A stretch of DNA of 64,000 nt from Martinezella miluonensis (GTDB lineage Bacteria > Pseudomonadota > Alphaproteobacteria > Rhizobiales > Rhizobiaceae): positions 1-64,000 of the forward strand of contig NZ_FMAH01000007.1 of NCBI RefSeq assembly GCF_900094545.1, written 5' to 3'. A program made the position numbers and the translations under genes. Positions 18,105 to 24,941 of the stretch are shown one piece after another; position 1 is the stretch's first letter, and every line of letters starts with the position of its first letter. The notes below the pieces were generated by a model. The model did not search any database. It was not told the DNA's origin and saw only the letters and a list, made by a program, of their open reading frames with translations.

Positions 18105-18575
18105 TTAGGCGTCTTTCCAGCGGGAAAACGTCGCCGCCTGCCCGCGGTGATTTCCACCATCGTCGATGAGCTGCCAAACAATACCGTCCTCGATCCAGAA
18201 ACGTCGTCCGGATTTTGCGATCCTCAGTCCGCGATAATCGGAAATGAAGCCGTTGCTGGTCACGGCATCCAGCAATCGCTGGCGCTCCGCGCGGTTGGGA
18301 AGCTCAGCCGAAAGTCGCGAGGGCAAGGTGACGAACTCGTCCCATGGATATTCGAAGCAATTCTGGCCGGCTTTGTTGGCATAGACGAAGCGCGGATCCG
18401 CGTCGGTATTGTGCGCCACGACCACGAAGGGAGCATCGTGATAGAGCCAGTCCGGCCCAAGGCCTTCGGGGACGAGCGGAACTCCAACGATGCGACGGAA
18501 ACTGCTCGTCAGCAATTCGAAGAAGGCACGATCGGCCGATAGATGTCCGGCATTGATTTCGGGTGCGCTAGTCAT
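18105..18575 (-). CDS. MEKHLA-domain protein (PAS-related)
   Basis: The protein has 156 residues and the bacterial stand-alone MEKHLA layout: 'FVVVAHNTDADPRFVYANKAG' around residues 50-70, then 'CFEYPWDEFVTLPSRLSAE' around 73-91, and a C-terminal 'GRRFWIEDGIVWQL'. MEKHLA is a PAS-like sensory domain, named for its place in plant HD-ZIP III proteins. The free bacterial versions have no enzyme or DNA-binding part attached, so it may bind a small ligand. The adjacent LysR gene ends 165 bp upstream in the same direction. A CCGATAG/CTATCGG inverted repeat (18597-18630) lies just before the start. Confidence 0.82.
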   Translation of the reverse strand: MTSAPEINAGHLSADRAFFELLTSSFRRIVGVPLVPEGLGPDWLYHDAPFVVVAHNTDADPRFVYANKAGQNCFEYPWDEFVTLPSRLSAELPNRAERQRLLDAVTSNGFISDYRGLRIAKSGRRFWIEDGIVWQLIDDGGNHRGQAATFSRWKDA

Positions 18576-18596
18576 TCATTCCCTTCCCACTGGGGA

Positions 18597-18630
18597 CCGA
18601 TAGATATGTAATCTGCTAAATTGCTATCGG
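18597..18630. promoter_or_regulatory. Inverted repeat upstream of the MEKHLA gene
   Basis: A perfect 7-bp inverted repeat (CCGATAG at 18597-18603, its complement at 18624-18630) has a 20-bp AT-rich centre and lies 22 bp upstream of the start codon. It could be an operator or part of the 5' leader. No regulator is implied by the sequence. Confidence 0.3.
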
Positions 18631-18740
18631 ATCGATGGCAGGTGAAGTAGCATCGCAGATCCGAATGACGAGCCTGCAATGAACGCCCTACCCGCCAGGC
18701 ATACGAAAAAGATTGCGGCGGACGGCAAAAGACGGGAGGC

Positions 18741-19643
18741 TCATGTCATCCATTTGCGATGTTCGGCGAAGCGCTCCACCAGCAAATCGATGAACAGCCG
18801 CACCTTGGTCGGCAGATGGCTGCGGTTCGGATAGATCGCGCTGATCGTAAACTCCACTGCGCGATAATCGGGCATCATGCGCACAAACCGGCCGGCGGCA
18901 ACATCTTCGAAGACGATGAAACTCGGGGCAAGGAATATGCCCTGCCCACTCGCCAACAGAAAACGCAGGGTCTCGGCGCTATTGGTGACGACATTGCCCG
19001 AAATCTTGGCGCCTTGCTGGTTGCCGGCAGCATCCTCGAAACGCCATTCGTCGCCATAGGGATAATAGGCATATTGCAGACAATTGTGCTCCACGAGATC
19101 CGCCGGCACCTTCGGCATGGGATGCGTATCGCGATATTCGGGTGAGCAAACCAGCATGTGGCGCCACGGGGTCAGCTTGCGTGCGACAAGTGTCGATTCC
19201 TGCGAGGGCAGAGTGCGGATCATCAGATCGTAGCCCTCCTCGATCATGTCGATCGAGCGCTCGCCGACGTTGAAGTCCAGAGAGATCGCCGGGTACTGCG
19301 TCATGAATTCGTTGATGACGGGGAGCAGGAAGCGAACGATCGCGCCGCTGGTATAGATCTTCAGCGTGCCGCGCGGCATGGTGTTAAGCGCGCCGGCTGC
19401 CCGATCGATTTCCTCGAGATCGGCGAGGATCTGCGAGGAACGCTCGTAATAATATTTCCCGGTTTCCGTCAGGCTGACCTTGCGCGTGGTGCGGTTCAAA
19501 AGCCGCACGCCGAGGCGATCCTCCAGCGATTGCACATGGTTGCCCACCATCGTGACGGACATGTTGAGCCGGCGGGCAGCAGCAGAAAAACCGCCGCATT
19601 CCACCACCCGGCCAAAGACTGTGAGGCTGGTCAGCCGATCCAT
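18741..19643 (-). CDS. LysR-family transcriptional regulator
   Basis: The protein has 300 residues. The N-terminal winged HTH (about 1-60) reads 'FGRVVECGGFSAAARRLNM' and 'LEDRLGVRLLNRTTRKVSLTE', followed by the two-lobe substrate-binding domain ('GTLKIYTSGAI', 'YDLMIRTLP', 'LLASGQGIFLAPSFIV'). It belongs to the CrgA/AaeR-like group that controls efflux and oxidoreductase genes. It is divergent from the emrA-like gene across a 138-bp gap carrying a complex three-part element (19653-19701) that is its probable binding site. Confidence 0.92.
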   Translation of the reverse strand: MDRLTSLTVFGRVVECGGFSAAARRLNMSVTMVGNHVQSLEDRLGVRLLNRTTRKVSLTETGKYYYERSSQILADLEEIDRAAGALNTMPRGTLKIYTSGAIVRFLLPVINEFMTQYPAISLDFNVGERSIDMIEEGYDLMIRTLPSQESTLVARKLTPWRHMLVCSPEYRDTHPMPKVPADLVEHNCLQYAYYPYGDEWRFEDAAGNQQGAKISGNVVTNSAETLRFLLASGQGIFLAPSFIVFEDVAAGRFVRMMPDYRAVEFTISAIYPNRSHLPTKVRLFIDLLVERFAEHRKWMT

Positions 19644-19652
19644 TTGATCCTC

Positions 19653-19701
19653 GGATTATCCACTCTGAATTGATGATCCTTCCAGATTCGAGGAGATTAT
19701 C
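19653..19701. promoter_or_regulatory. Tripartite GATNATC element, copy A (putative LysR binding region)
   Basis: GGATTATCC at 19653-19661 is followed after 10 bp by GATGATCCTTCC (19672-19683), and after a further 11 bp by GATTATC (19695-19701). The same three blocks with identical spacers recur at 20991-21039. A ~50-bp multi-site footprint between divergent genes is what LysR regulators normally occupy. Assignment to the adjacent LysR protein is inference. Confidence 0.65.
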
Positions 19702-19781
19702 AGAAAGACCATTCGGACGCATCTTGACCCCATCAAAAAGGCCCGTTGCAAGTGGGCTGCGATATTGAAGGAGATGGACAA

Positions 19782-21014
19782 ATGGTCGAACTGCCCCGCA
19801 ACGAGGTGTTCAAAAACGCAAGCCAGGCCGAGGTCGCGCCGGCGGGCGAGGTGACAAAGTCTCCCGGCGCCGAAACTCCGCAGGCACCGGCTGCCGCGGC
19901 CCCCGCTTCCACCGTTGCAAAGGCTCCCGGGACGGGCCGCAAGCTCATCAAGCGTGGGATGCTCGTCGCCGCCTTGCTGGCCGGGGCCGCCTTCGCCGCC
20001 GACTTCGGTTATTACTACTGGATGGTCGGCCGCTTCATCGAATCCACCGACGATGCCTATGTGAAGGCGGACTACACCGCGATCGCCCCCAAGGTCGCCG
20101 GCTACATCAAGGAAGTGCTTGTCAGCGACAACGACACCGTCAAGGCCGGCCAGGTGCTTGCCCGCATCGACGACCGCGACTTCCAGGCTGCCCTTTCCCA
20201 AGCGAAGGCGGACCTGAAAGCTGCCGATGCCGCCATCGCCAATATCGACGCGCAGATCGTGCTGCAGCAATCGCTGATCGGACAGGCCAAGGCAACCGAA
20301 GCCGCTTCTCAGGCCTCGCTCGATTTTGCGCAGTCCGATGCCGCCCGTTCGGCTCGGCTGATCAGCAACGGCGCCGGCACGCAATCGCGCGCCGAACAGA
20401 CACAATCGGCTCGCGAACAGGCGGCCGCCGCCGTCGAGCGTGACCATGCCGCCCTTGTTGCCACCCAGAACAAGGTGCCCGTGCTGCAGACGCAGCGCGA
20501 TCAGGCCGCCGCCCAGCGTGATCGCGCTGAAGCAACAGTCCGCCAAGCGCAACTCAATCTTTCCTACACGGACATCGTTGCCGCAGTCGACGGCACGGTC
20601 GGCGCCCGCTCGATCCGCGTCGGACAGTACGTCACGTCAGGCACACAGCTGATGGCGGTCGTACCGCTGCATTCGGTCTATGTCGTCGCCAATTTCAAGG
20701 AGACGCAGCTGACCTATGTGCGCCCCGGCCAATCGGTCGACATCAAGGTCGACAGCTTCCCCGACGTTGCCATCAAGGGCCATGTCGACAGCCTCTCGCC
20801 CGCAAGCGGCCTCGAATTCTCGCTGCTGCCGCCGGATAATGCCACCGGCAACTTCACCAAGATCGTCCAGCGCATTCCGGTGAAAATCGTGATCGATGAT
20901 GAACGCCTGGCCGGGCTATTGCGCTCCGGCATGTCGGTCGAGCCCGAAATCGACACCAAGGCCACACAGACGTCTTCCGCCAAAGCTGAGGGATTATCCG
21001 GCCACGCTGGATGA
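19782..21014 (+). CDS. emrA: EmrA/HlyD-type membrane-fusion protein
   Basis: The ATG at 19782 is preferred (GGAGA with 7-base spacing), giving 410 residues. An upstream in-frame ATG at 19746 lacks a comparable site. A Pro/Ala-rich cytoplasmic tail (about 1-45) precedes one TM (about 50-75). Next come the lipoyl half 'ESTDDAYVKADYTAIAPKVAG', the hallmark of the EmrA family, a long coiled-coil hairpin (about 120-240) with Ala/Gln/Arg heptads, and 'VAAVDGTVGARSIRVGQYV'. It bridges the DHA2 pump encoded next to the periplasm/outer membrane. The last codons overlap copy B of the tripartite element. Confidence 0.9.
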   Translation: MVELPRNEVFKNASQAEVAPAGEVTKSPGAETPQAPAAAAPASTVAKAPGTGRKLIKRGMLVAALLAGAAFAADFGYYYWMVGRFIESTDDAYVKADYTAIAPKVAGYIKEVLVSDNDTVKAGQVLARIDDRDFQAALSQAKADLKAADAAIANIDAQIVLQQSLIGQAKATEAASQASLDFAQSDAARSARLISNGAGTQSRAEQTQSAREQAAAAVERDHAALVATQNKVPVLQTQRDQAAAQRDRAEATVRQAQLNLSYTDIVAAVDGTVGARSIRVGQYVTSGTQLMAVVPLHSVYVVANFKETQLTYVRPGQSVDIKVDSFPDVAIKGHVDSLSPASGLEFSLLPPDNATGNFTKIVQRIPVKIVIDDERLAGLLRSGMSVEPEIDTKATQTSSAKAEGLSGHAG

Positions 21015-21039
21015 TCCTTCCCGTTCTTCGTCGATTATC
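20991..21039. promoter_or_regulatory. Tripartite GATNATC element, copy B, at the emrA-emrB junction
   Basis: GGATTATCC (20991-20999), GATGATCCTTCC (21010-21021) and GATTATC (21033-21039) repeat copy A exactly, with the same 10- and 11-bp spacers but different spacer sequence. The first block is inside the emrA coding end and the rest lies in the 77-bp intergenic gap. Conservation of blocks and spacing but not spacer bases argues for a functional protein-binding site rather than a simple duplication. Confidence 0.6.
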
Positions 21040-21091
21040 GCCCCAACACTGTCATGAGATTATTTCGGCATGAGCCGGAAGGAGCCGCATC

Positions 21092-22714
21092 ATGGCCACT
21101 CTTCAGATCGCCGCAAACAACAATTCCGCCGGGCCGGCCTCTACCGCATCAGCCGCCGCCGCGAAGCCCGCCATGAGTCCGCTGCGCATGTGGATCGCCG
21201 TCATCGGTTCCACGCTCGGCGCCTTCATGGCCGTGCTGAACATCCAGATCGTCAACGCCTCGCTTGCCGACATCCAGGGCGCAATCGGCGCCGGCACGGA
21301 TGACGGCGGCTGGATTTCGACCTCGTACCTGATCGCCGAGATCGTCGTCATCCCCCTCAGCGCCTGGCTTGCCCGTGTCTTTTCGGTCCGCATCTATCTG
21401 CTGACCAATGCCATCCTCTTCCTGCTGTTTTCGGTCGGCTGCGCCTTTGCCGCAAACCTGCAGCAGATGATCGTGCTGCGCGCCATCCAGGGCTTTTCCG
21501 GCGGCGTGCTGATCCCGATGGCCTTCACCATCATCATCACGCTGCTGCCGAAGCCCAAGCAGCCGATGGGCCTCGCACTCTTCGCCCTCTCTGCGACTTT
21601 TGCGCCGGCGATTGGCCCGACCATTGGCGGCTACCTCACCGAAAGCTGGGGTTGGCAATATATATTCTACGTCAATCTCGTGCCCGGTATTCTGATGGTG
21701 GCCATGCTTTGGGTGTCGCTCGACCGTGCGCCGATGAACCTTTCGCTGCTCGCAAAGGGCGATTGGCCTGGCATCATCACCATGGCAATCGGTCTCGCAG
21801 CGCTGCAGACAGTGCTTGAAGAAGGCAACAAGGACGACTGGTTCAGCTCTCCATTTATCGTCCGTCTGTCGGTTATCGCCGCGGTTTCGCTGACGCTCTT
21901 CCTCATCATCGAGCTTCGCGCTGCCCATCCGCTGCTGAACCTGCGCCTGCTGGTGCGCCGTAATTTCGGCTTCGGCATGCTCGCCAATTTCCTGCTCGGC
22001 ATTGCGCTTTATGGTTCGGTCTTTGTCCTGCCGATCTATCTCACGCGTATTCAGGGTTACAATTCGGAGCAGATCGGCCTGGTGCTCGCCTGGACCGGTA
22101 TTCCGCAGCTGATCCTGATCCCGCTGGTGCCACGGCTGATGAAGCGCTTCGATGCCCGGCTGCTGATCCTTGCCGGCTTTGCCCTCTTTGCCGCCTCGAA
22201 CTTCATGAATGTTTACATGACTGGCGACTATGCCAGCGATCAGCTCTTCTGGCCAAATATCGTGCGCGCCGTTGGCCAGGCACTGGCTTTCACCCCGCTC
22301 ACCGCGATCGCCACCGCCGGCATCGAACAGGAAAATGCCGGCTCTGCCTCTGCGCTCTTCAACATGATGCGCAATCTCGGCGGCGCGGTCGGCATTGCGG
22401 CACTGCAGACCTTTCTCACCAAGCGGGAACAGTTCCACTCGAATATCCTGACGAATTCGGTTTCGATGTTCGAAGACGCAACGCGTGACCGTGTCGCCAG
22501 GCTCACCAACTATTTCCTGAACCATGGGGTCAGCGACCAGGCGCTTGCCACGCACAAGGCCATCGTCGCTATCGCCGGCAGCCTGCGCAAGCAAGCCAAC
22601 ATCATGGCCTTCAGCGACACCTTCTATCTGCTCGGTGCCGCACTCGTCGTCGCCCTGCTCGCCAGTCTGTTTCTCAAGAAAGCCGGTCATCTCTCCGGTG
22701 CCGGCGCGCACTAG
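21092..22714 (+). CDS. emrB: EmrB/QacA DHA2-family MFS exporter
   Basis: The protein has 540 residues and 14 predicted TM helices. An Ala/Ser-rich N-terminus is followed by 'GSTLGAFMAVLNIQIVNASLADIQGAIG' (TM1 and motif D), 'GGWISTSYLIAEIVVIPLSAWLA', and the antiporter motif C in 'APAIGPTIGGYLTESWGWQYIF'. With the EmrA protein it forms a tripartite pump for hydrophobic compounds, such as uncouplers, phenolics or plant-derived acids. GGAG precedes the ATG. The adenylate cyclase gene follows by only 29 bp. Confidence 0.92.
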   Translation: MATLQIAANNNSAGPASTASAAAAKPAMSPLRMWIAVIGSTLGAFMAVLNIQIVNASLADIQGAIGAGTDDGGWISTSYLIAEIVVIPLSAWLARVFSVRIYLLTNAILFLLFSVGCAFAANLQQMIVLRAIQGFSGGVLIPMAFTIIITLLPKPKQPMGLALFALSATFAPAIGPTIGGYLTESWGWQYIFYVNLVPGILMVAMLWVSLDRAPMNLSLLAKGDWPGIITMAIGLAALQTVLEEGNKDDWFSSPFIVRLSVIAAVSLTLFLIIELRAAHPLLNLRLLVRRNFGFGMLANFLLGIALYGSVFVLPIYLTRIQGYNSEQIGLVLAWTGIPQLILIPLVPRLMKRFDARLLILAGFALFAASNFMNVYMTGDYASDQLFWPNIVRAVGQALAFTPLTAIATAGIEQENAGSASALFNMMRNLGGAVGIAALQTFLTKREQFHSNILTNSVSMFEDATRDRVARLTNYFLNHGVSDQALATHKAIVAIAGSLRKQANIMAFSDTFYLLGAALVVALLASLFLKKAGHLSGAGAH

Positions 22715-22743
22715 GCGCCGCACCGAAACAGGAGGAAACAATC

Positions 22744-23949
22744 ATGACCATGCTGCTGGACATATCTCAAACCGCAATACCAAGCTCCAAGATCACGCAT
22801 GCCGGCATCAATGCCGCGGCGACGCTGAGCCTCATCGAATGGCTGACCGGAGATGAGTGCCACGCGCTCGATGAAGTCGGTCTCATCTCTGGGCTGGGGC
22901 GCCGTTTGCGGGCGATCGGCCTCCCCATCGACCGGCTGACGCTACACTTGATGACGCTGCACCCCGAGTTCATCGGCCGCACCTTCGCCTGGGCGCCCGG
23001 CGAACCGATCGAGATTCACGACCGCGAACACGGGATGCGCCTGACGATCGCGAATACACCGCTCCAGAAGGCTCTGGAGACGCGCGAAACGCTGATTGTC
23101 GGCCCAGGCGAAAGCCAGCACGGCCGCTGGCAACATATCGACATCTTTTCCGGCCGCGGACTTGTACAGCTGATGATCGCTCCGCTCTGCAATGCCGACG
23201 GGCCGATCAGCTCCGCTGCCTTCGGCACGAAACGGCCGAGCGGCTTTACATCAGCCGAGCAGCAGGTGATCGCGCGCATCCTGCCGGCGCTACGCAACGC
23301 CACTGAGCTGCGCGTTCTCAGGCAATGCGAGCTCAGCCTGCTCGACACCTATATCGGTCCCATGACAGCAAGCCGGATCCTTGCCGGGCACATTCGCCGT
23401 GGCGAGATCGAGTCCATGGAAACGGCACTGCTGCTCTGCGATCTGCGCGGCTTCACCGAACTTTCCAACCGGCTGCCCGGCAATGTCGTGCTCGGCCTTC
23501 TGAACGCCTATTTCGACAAGGTCGTCCCCGCGATTACCCGAGAAGGCGGCGAGGTGCTGAAGTTCATGGGCGATGCCGTTCTCGCCTTCTTTCCGGGCAT
23601 CGATCCGCCCGGCGCCTGCAACGCCGCACTGGTGGCTGCGCGCGCGATCCTCGACGACGTGGACCGCTTCCAATATGACGACATCAACATCAAGGTCGGC
23701 ATCGCGCTGCACTATGGCGAGGTCAGCTACGGCAATGTCGGCTCCGGCAGCCGGCTCGATTTCACGCTGATCGGCCCCGACGTCAATGTCGTCAGCCGCA
23801 TACAGAGCATTTGCAGCGAAAGGGGCGAGGCGCTGCTGATATCCGAAGCCTTCCGCGAAAAGGCACATATCACTGACGCGGTTTCAATCGGGCCGCAGCG
23901 GCTGAAAGGTTTTGCCGATGCGATGGAGCTATTTGCCCTCGCAAGCTGA
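22744..23949 (+). CDS. Class III adenylate cyclase with uncharacterised N-terminal sensor region
   Basis: The protein has 401 residues, with AGGAGG before the ATG. The catalytic domain (about 222-400) has both metal-binding aspartates: Asp233 in 'LLLCDLRGFTEL' and Asp277 in 'VLKFMGDAVLAFF'. It also has the adenine-selecting Lys273 plus the 'RLDFTLIGPDVNVVSRI' segment, so ATP is the likely substrate. The N-terminal ~200 residues look like a soluble GAF-like ligand domain ('GRGLVQLMIAPLC', 'AAFGTKRPSGFTSAEQQVI'). It is the last gene of the emrA-emrB operon, so efflux and cAMP signalling may share a trigger. Confidence 0.85.
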   Translation: MTMLLDISQTAIPSSKITHAGINAAATLSLIEWLTGDECHALDEVGLISGLGRRLRAIGLPIDRLTLHLMTLHPEFIGRTFAWAPGEPIEIHDREHGMRLTIANTPLQKALETRETLIVGPGESQHGRWQHIDIFSGRGLVQLMIAPLCNADGPISSAAFGTKRPSGFTSAEQQVIARILPALRNATELRVLRQCELSLLDTYIGPMTASRILAGHIRRGEIESMETALLLCDLRGFTELSNRLPGNVVLGLLNAYFDKVVPAITREGGEVLKFMGDAVLAFFPGIDPPGACNAALVAARAILDDVDRFQYDDINIKVGIALHYGEVSYGNVGSGSRLDFTLIGPDVNVVSRIQSICSERGEALLISEAFREKAHITDAVSIGPQRLKGFADAMELFALAS

Positions 23950-24036
23950 GGGAGACGCCGGAGATGCAAGTTCACGCGCTCGTTCCGGCAGTTTGGAAAC
24001 AATGCGAAATCATGATCAGCGAGCCGCGGTAAAACG

Positions 24037-24196
24037 AAAAAAGCCTGCCGCGGGAGGAGGTGCGGCAGGCTTTTCGAAAACCGAACAGCGACTCGGGAGG
24101 AGGAGCGCCGCTGTTCCTACAGACGTCCCTGGGAGGAGGAGTGGGCCGCCTGAAATCCGAAGCGCTGCGGGAGGAGGTGCATCGCTTCGATGATTT
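24037..24196 (-). ncRNA. Four-hairpin CCUCCUCCC-loop sRNA array ('cuckoo'/CcsR-like)
   Basis: On the minus strand four consecutive hairpins each display CCTCCTCCC in the loop (plus-strand GGGAGGAGG at 24169-24177, 24131-24139, 24095-24103 and 24052-24060). The stems differ: a CGAAGCG stem at 24158-24189; an interrupted 10-bp stem at 24120-24152 that pairs better as minus-strand RNA because of a G-U pair; GAACAGCG at 24083-24116; and a 13-bp stem at 24039-24074. The last is followed by a U-run and acts as the terminator. This matches CcsR RNAs of Rhodobacter and the 'cuckoo' family of Rhizobiales, anti-Shine-Dalgarno-loop sRNAs linked to stress responses. A DUF1127 gene lies upstream, as in Rhodobacter. 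Confidence 0.85.
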
Positions 24197-24324
24197 GGAT
24201 CATACTCGAACTACCGGAGATTCATAGAGTTTATGCTGCACTGCAGCTATGCACAAGATGCAAACCAGAAAGGCGTCAAGTCAGCGCAAAAAACGAACAG
24301 GCCTTCAGCATGGCAGGCTGACGC

Positions 24325-24351
24325 AAAAACGCCCGCATTTTCAGCGGGCGT
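24325..24351 (-). terminator. Rho-independent terminator of the DUF1127 gene
   Basis: An ACGCCCGC stem (24329-24336 with 24344-24351) and a 7-base loop are followed on the minus strand by TTTTT. It lies 32 bp after the DUF1127 stop codon and before the sRNA array. The array therefore depends on read-through or on its own promoter. A TTGACG at 24279-24274 is a possible -35. Confidence 0.8.
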
Positions 24352-24382
24352 CCGGAGGCCTCAAAGGCCGAATGTGATGCGA

Positions 24383-24529
24383 TTAGCGTGCGATTGCCGC
24401 GCGGGCAACGCTGCGGATATCAGCGCGGTCGATACCGAGGTCCTGCAGTTCGCGGCTGGACATGCGGCCGAGTTCGTTTACGGTCTGACGGAACTTGCGC
24501 CAGTTGTTGAAAGAGCGTGCGACGTTCAT
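24383..24529 (-). CDS. DUF1127 micro-protein (CcaF1-like)
   Basis: This 48-residue protein begins MNVARSFNNWRKFRQTVNEL and continues with 'GRMSSRELQDLGIDRADI', the DUF1127 signature, ending IRSVARAAIAR. A GGGGA box lies 7 bases before the ATG. DUF1127 proteins are tiny, Arg-rich and conserved in alphaproteobacteria. The Rhodobacter homologue next to the CcsR sRNAs (CcaF1) binds RNA and affects sRNA maturation. Here the same pairing is seen, with a terminator between. The 258 bp upstream (24530-24787) hold no other gene; a CTATATTC near 24605-24612 on the minus strand is a possible -10. Confidence 0.88.
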   Translation of the reverse strand: MNVARSFNNWRKFRQTVNELGRMSSRELQDLGIDRADIRSVARAAIAR

Positions 24530-24787
24530 GATAATCCCCTTTCCTGAGGGCTTCCTGACGTCGGCAACCTCGTTTGGTTCCGGCGTCGTTTCGACGATTT
24601 GAATATAGGATCTTCAATCGATTTAAACCAGCGACGATCCCGCACTGCACCCATGCATCAAACGCATCTCTTTGACGCTTTTTGTAGGAGATGGGTATTT
24701 TTTAGGCTTAAGGAGGCGCTGCTCGGATCGTTTTGGGAGCTAAACCTGAAGCGCCGATGTTTCGGGAGAGCATAGCTCAATGATTGC

Positions 24788-24941
24788 CTATCGGACCCGT
24801 TCTGCATCGTCGGGCTTGCGCAGCAACAGATGACCGCTTGCGGCGACTTCCCTCAACCGCTCCAGCGACGTATCTCCGGTCAGGATGACGGCCGGCACCG
24901 AGGTGGGCAAGGAGGAGACGCAATCAAGTTTGCCCATCACC
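24788..24941 (-). pseudogene. C-terminal remnant of a response-regulator receiver domain
   Basis: Immediately past the mutase stop codon another minus-strand frame reads about 50 residues. They contain 'PAVILTGDTSLERLREVAA' and 'GHLLLRKPDDAERVR' before a TAG at 24790-24788. The Leu-Thr-Gly-Asp-Thr and Lys-Pro blocks are those of the beta4-beta5 part of receiver domains, commonly seen at the end of hybrid histidine kinases. The N-terminal part, including the phosphoacceptor Asp, is absent, so this is a truncated relic. Upstream in this frame the reading merges into mutase-coding DNA. Confidence 0.55.

Noticed and set aside
21149-22741. 530-codon minus-strand frame opposite emrB
   Set aside because: Antisense shadow; emrB has clear transmembrane and motif-C signatures.
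24037-24196. Possible CRISPR-like or plain tandem repeat from the recurring GGGAGGAGG
   Set aside because: Only the 9-base loop is repeated, spacing is irregular (about 36-43 bp), and each copy has its own complementary stem, so it is an sRNA array.
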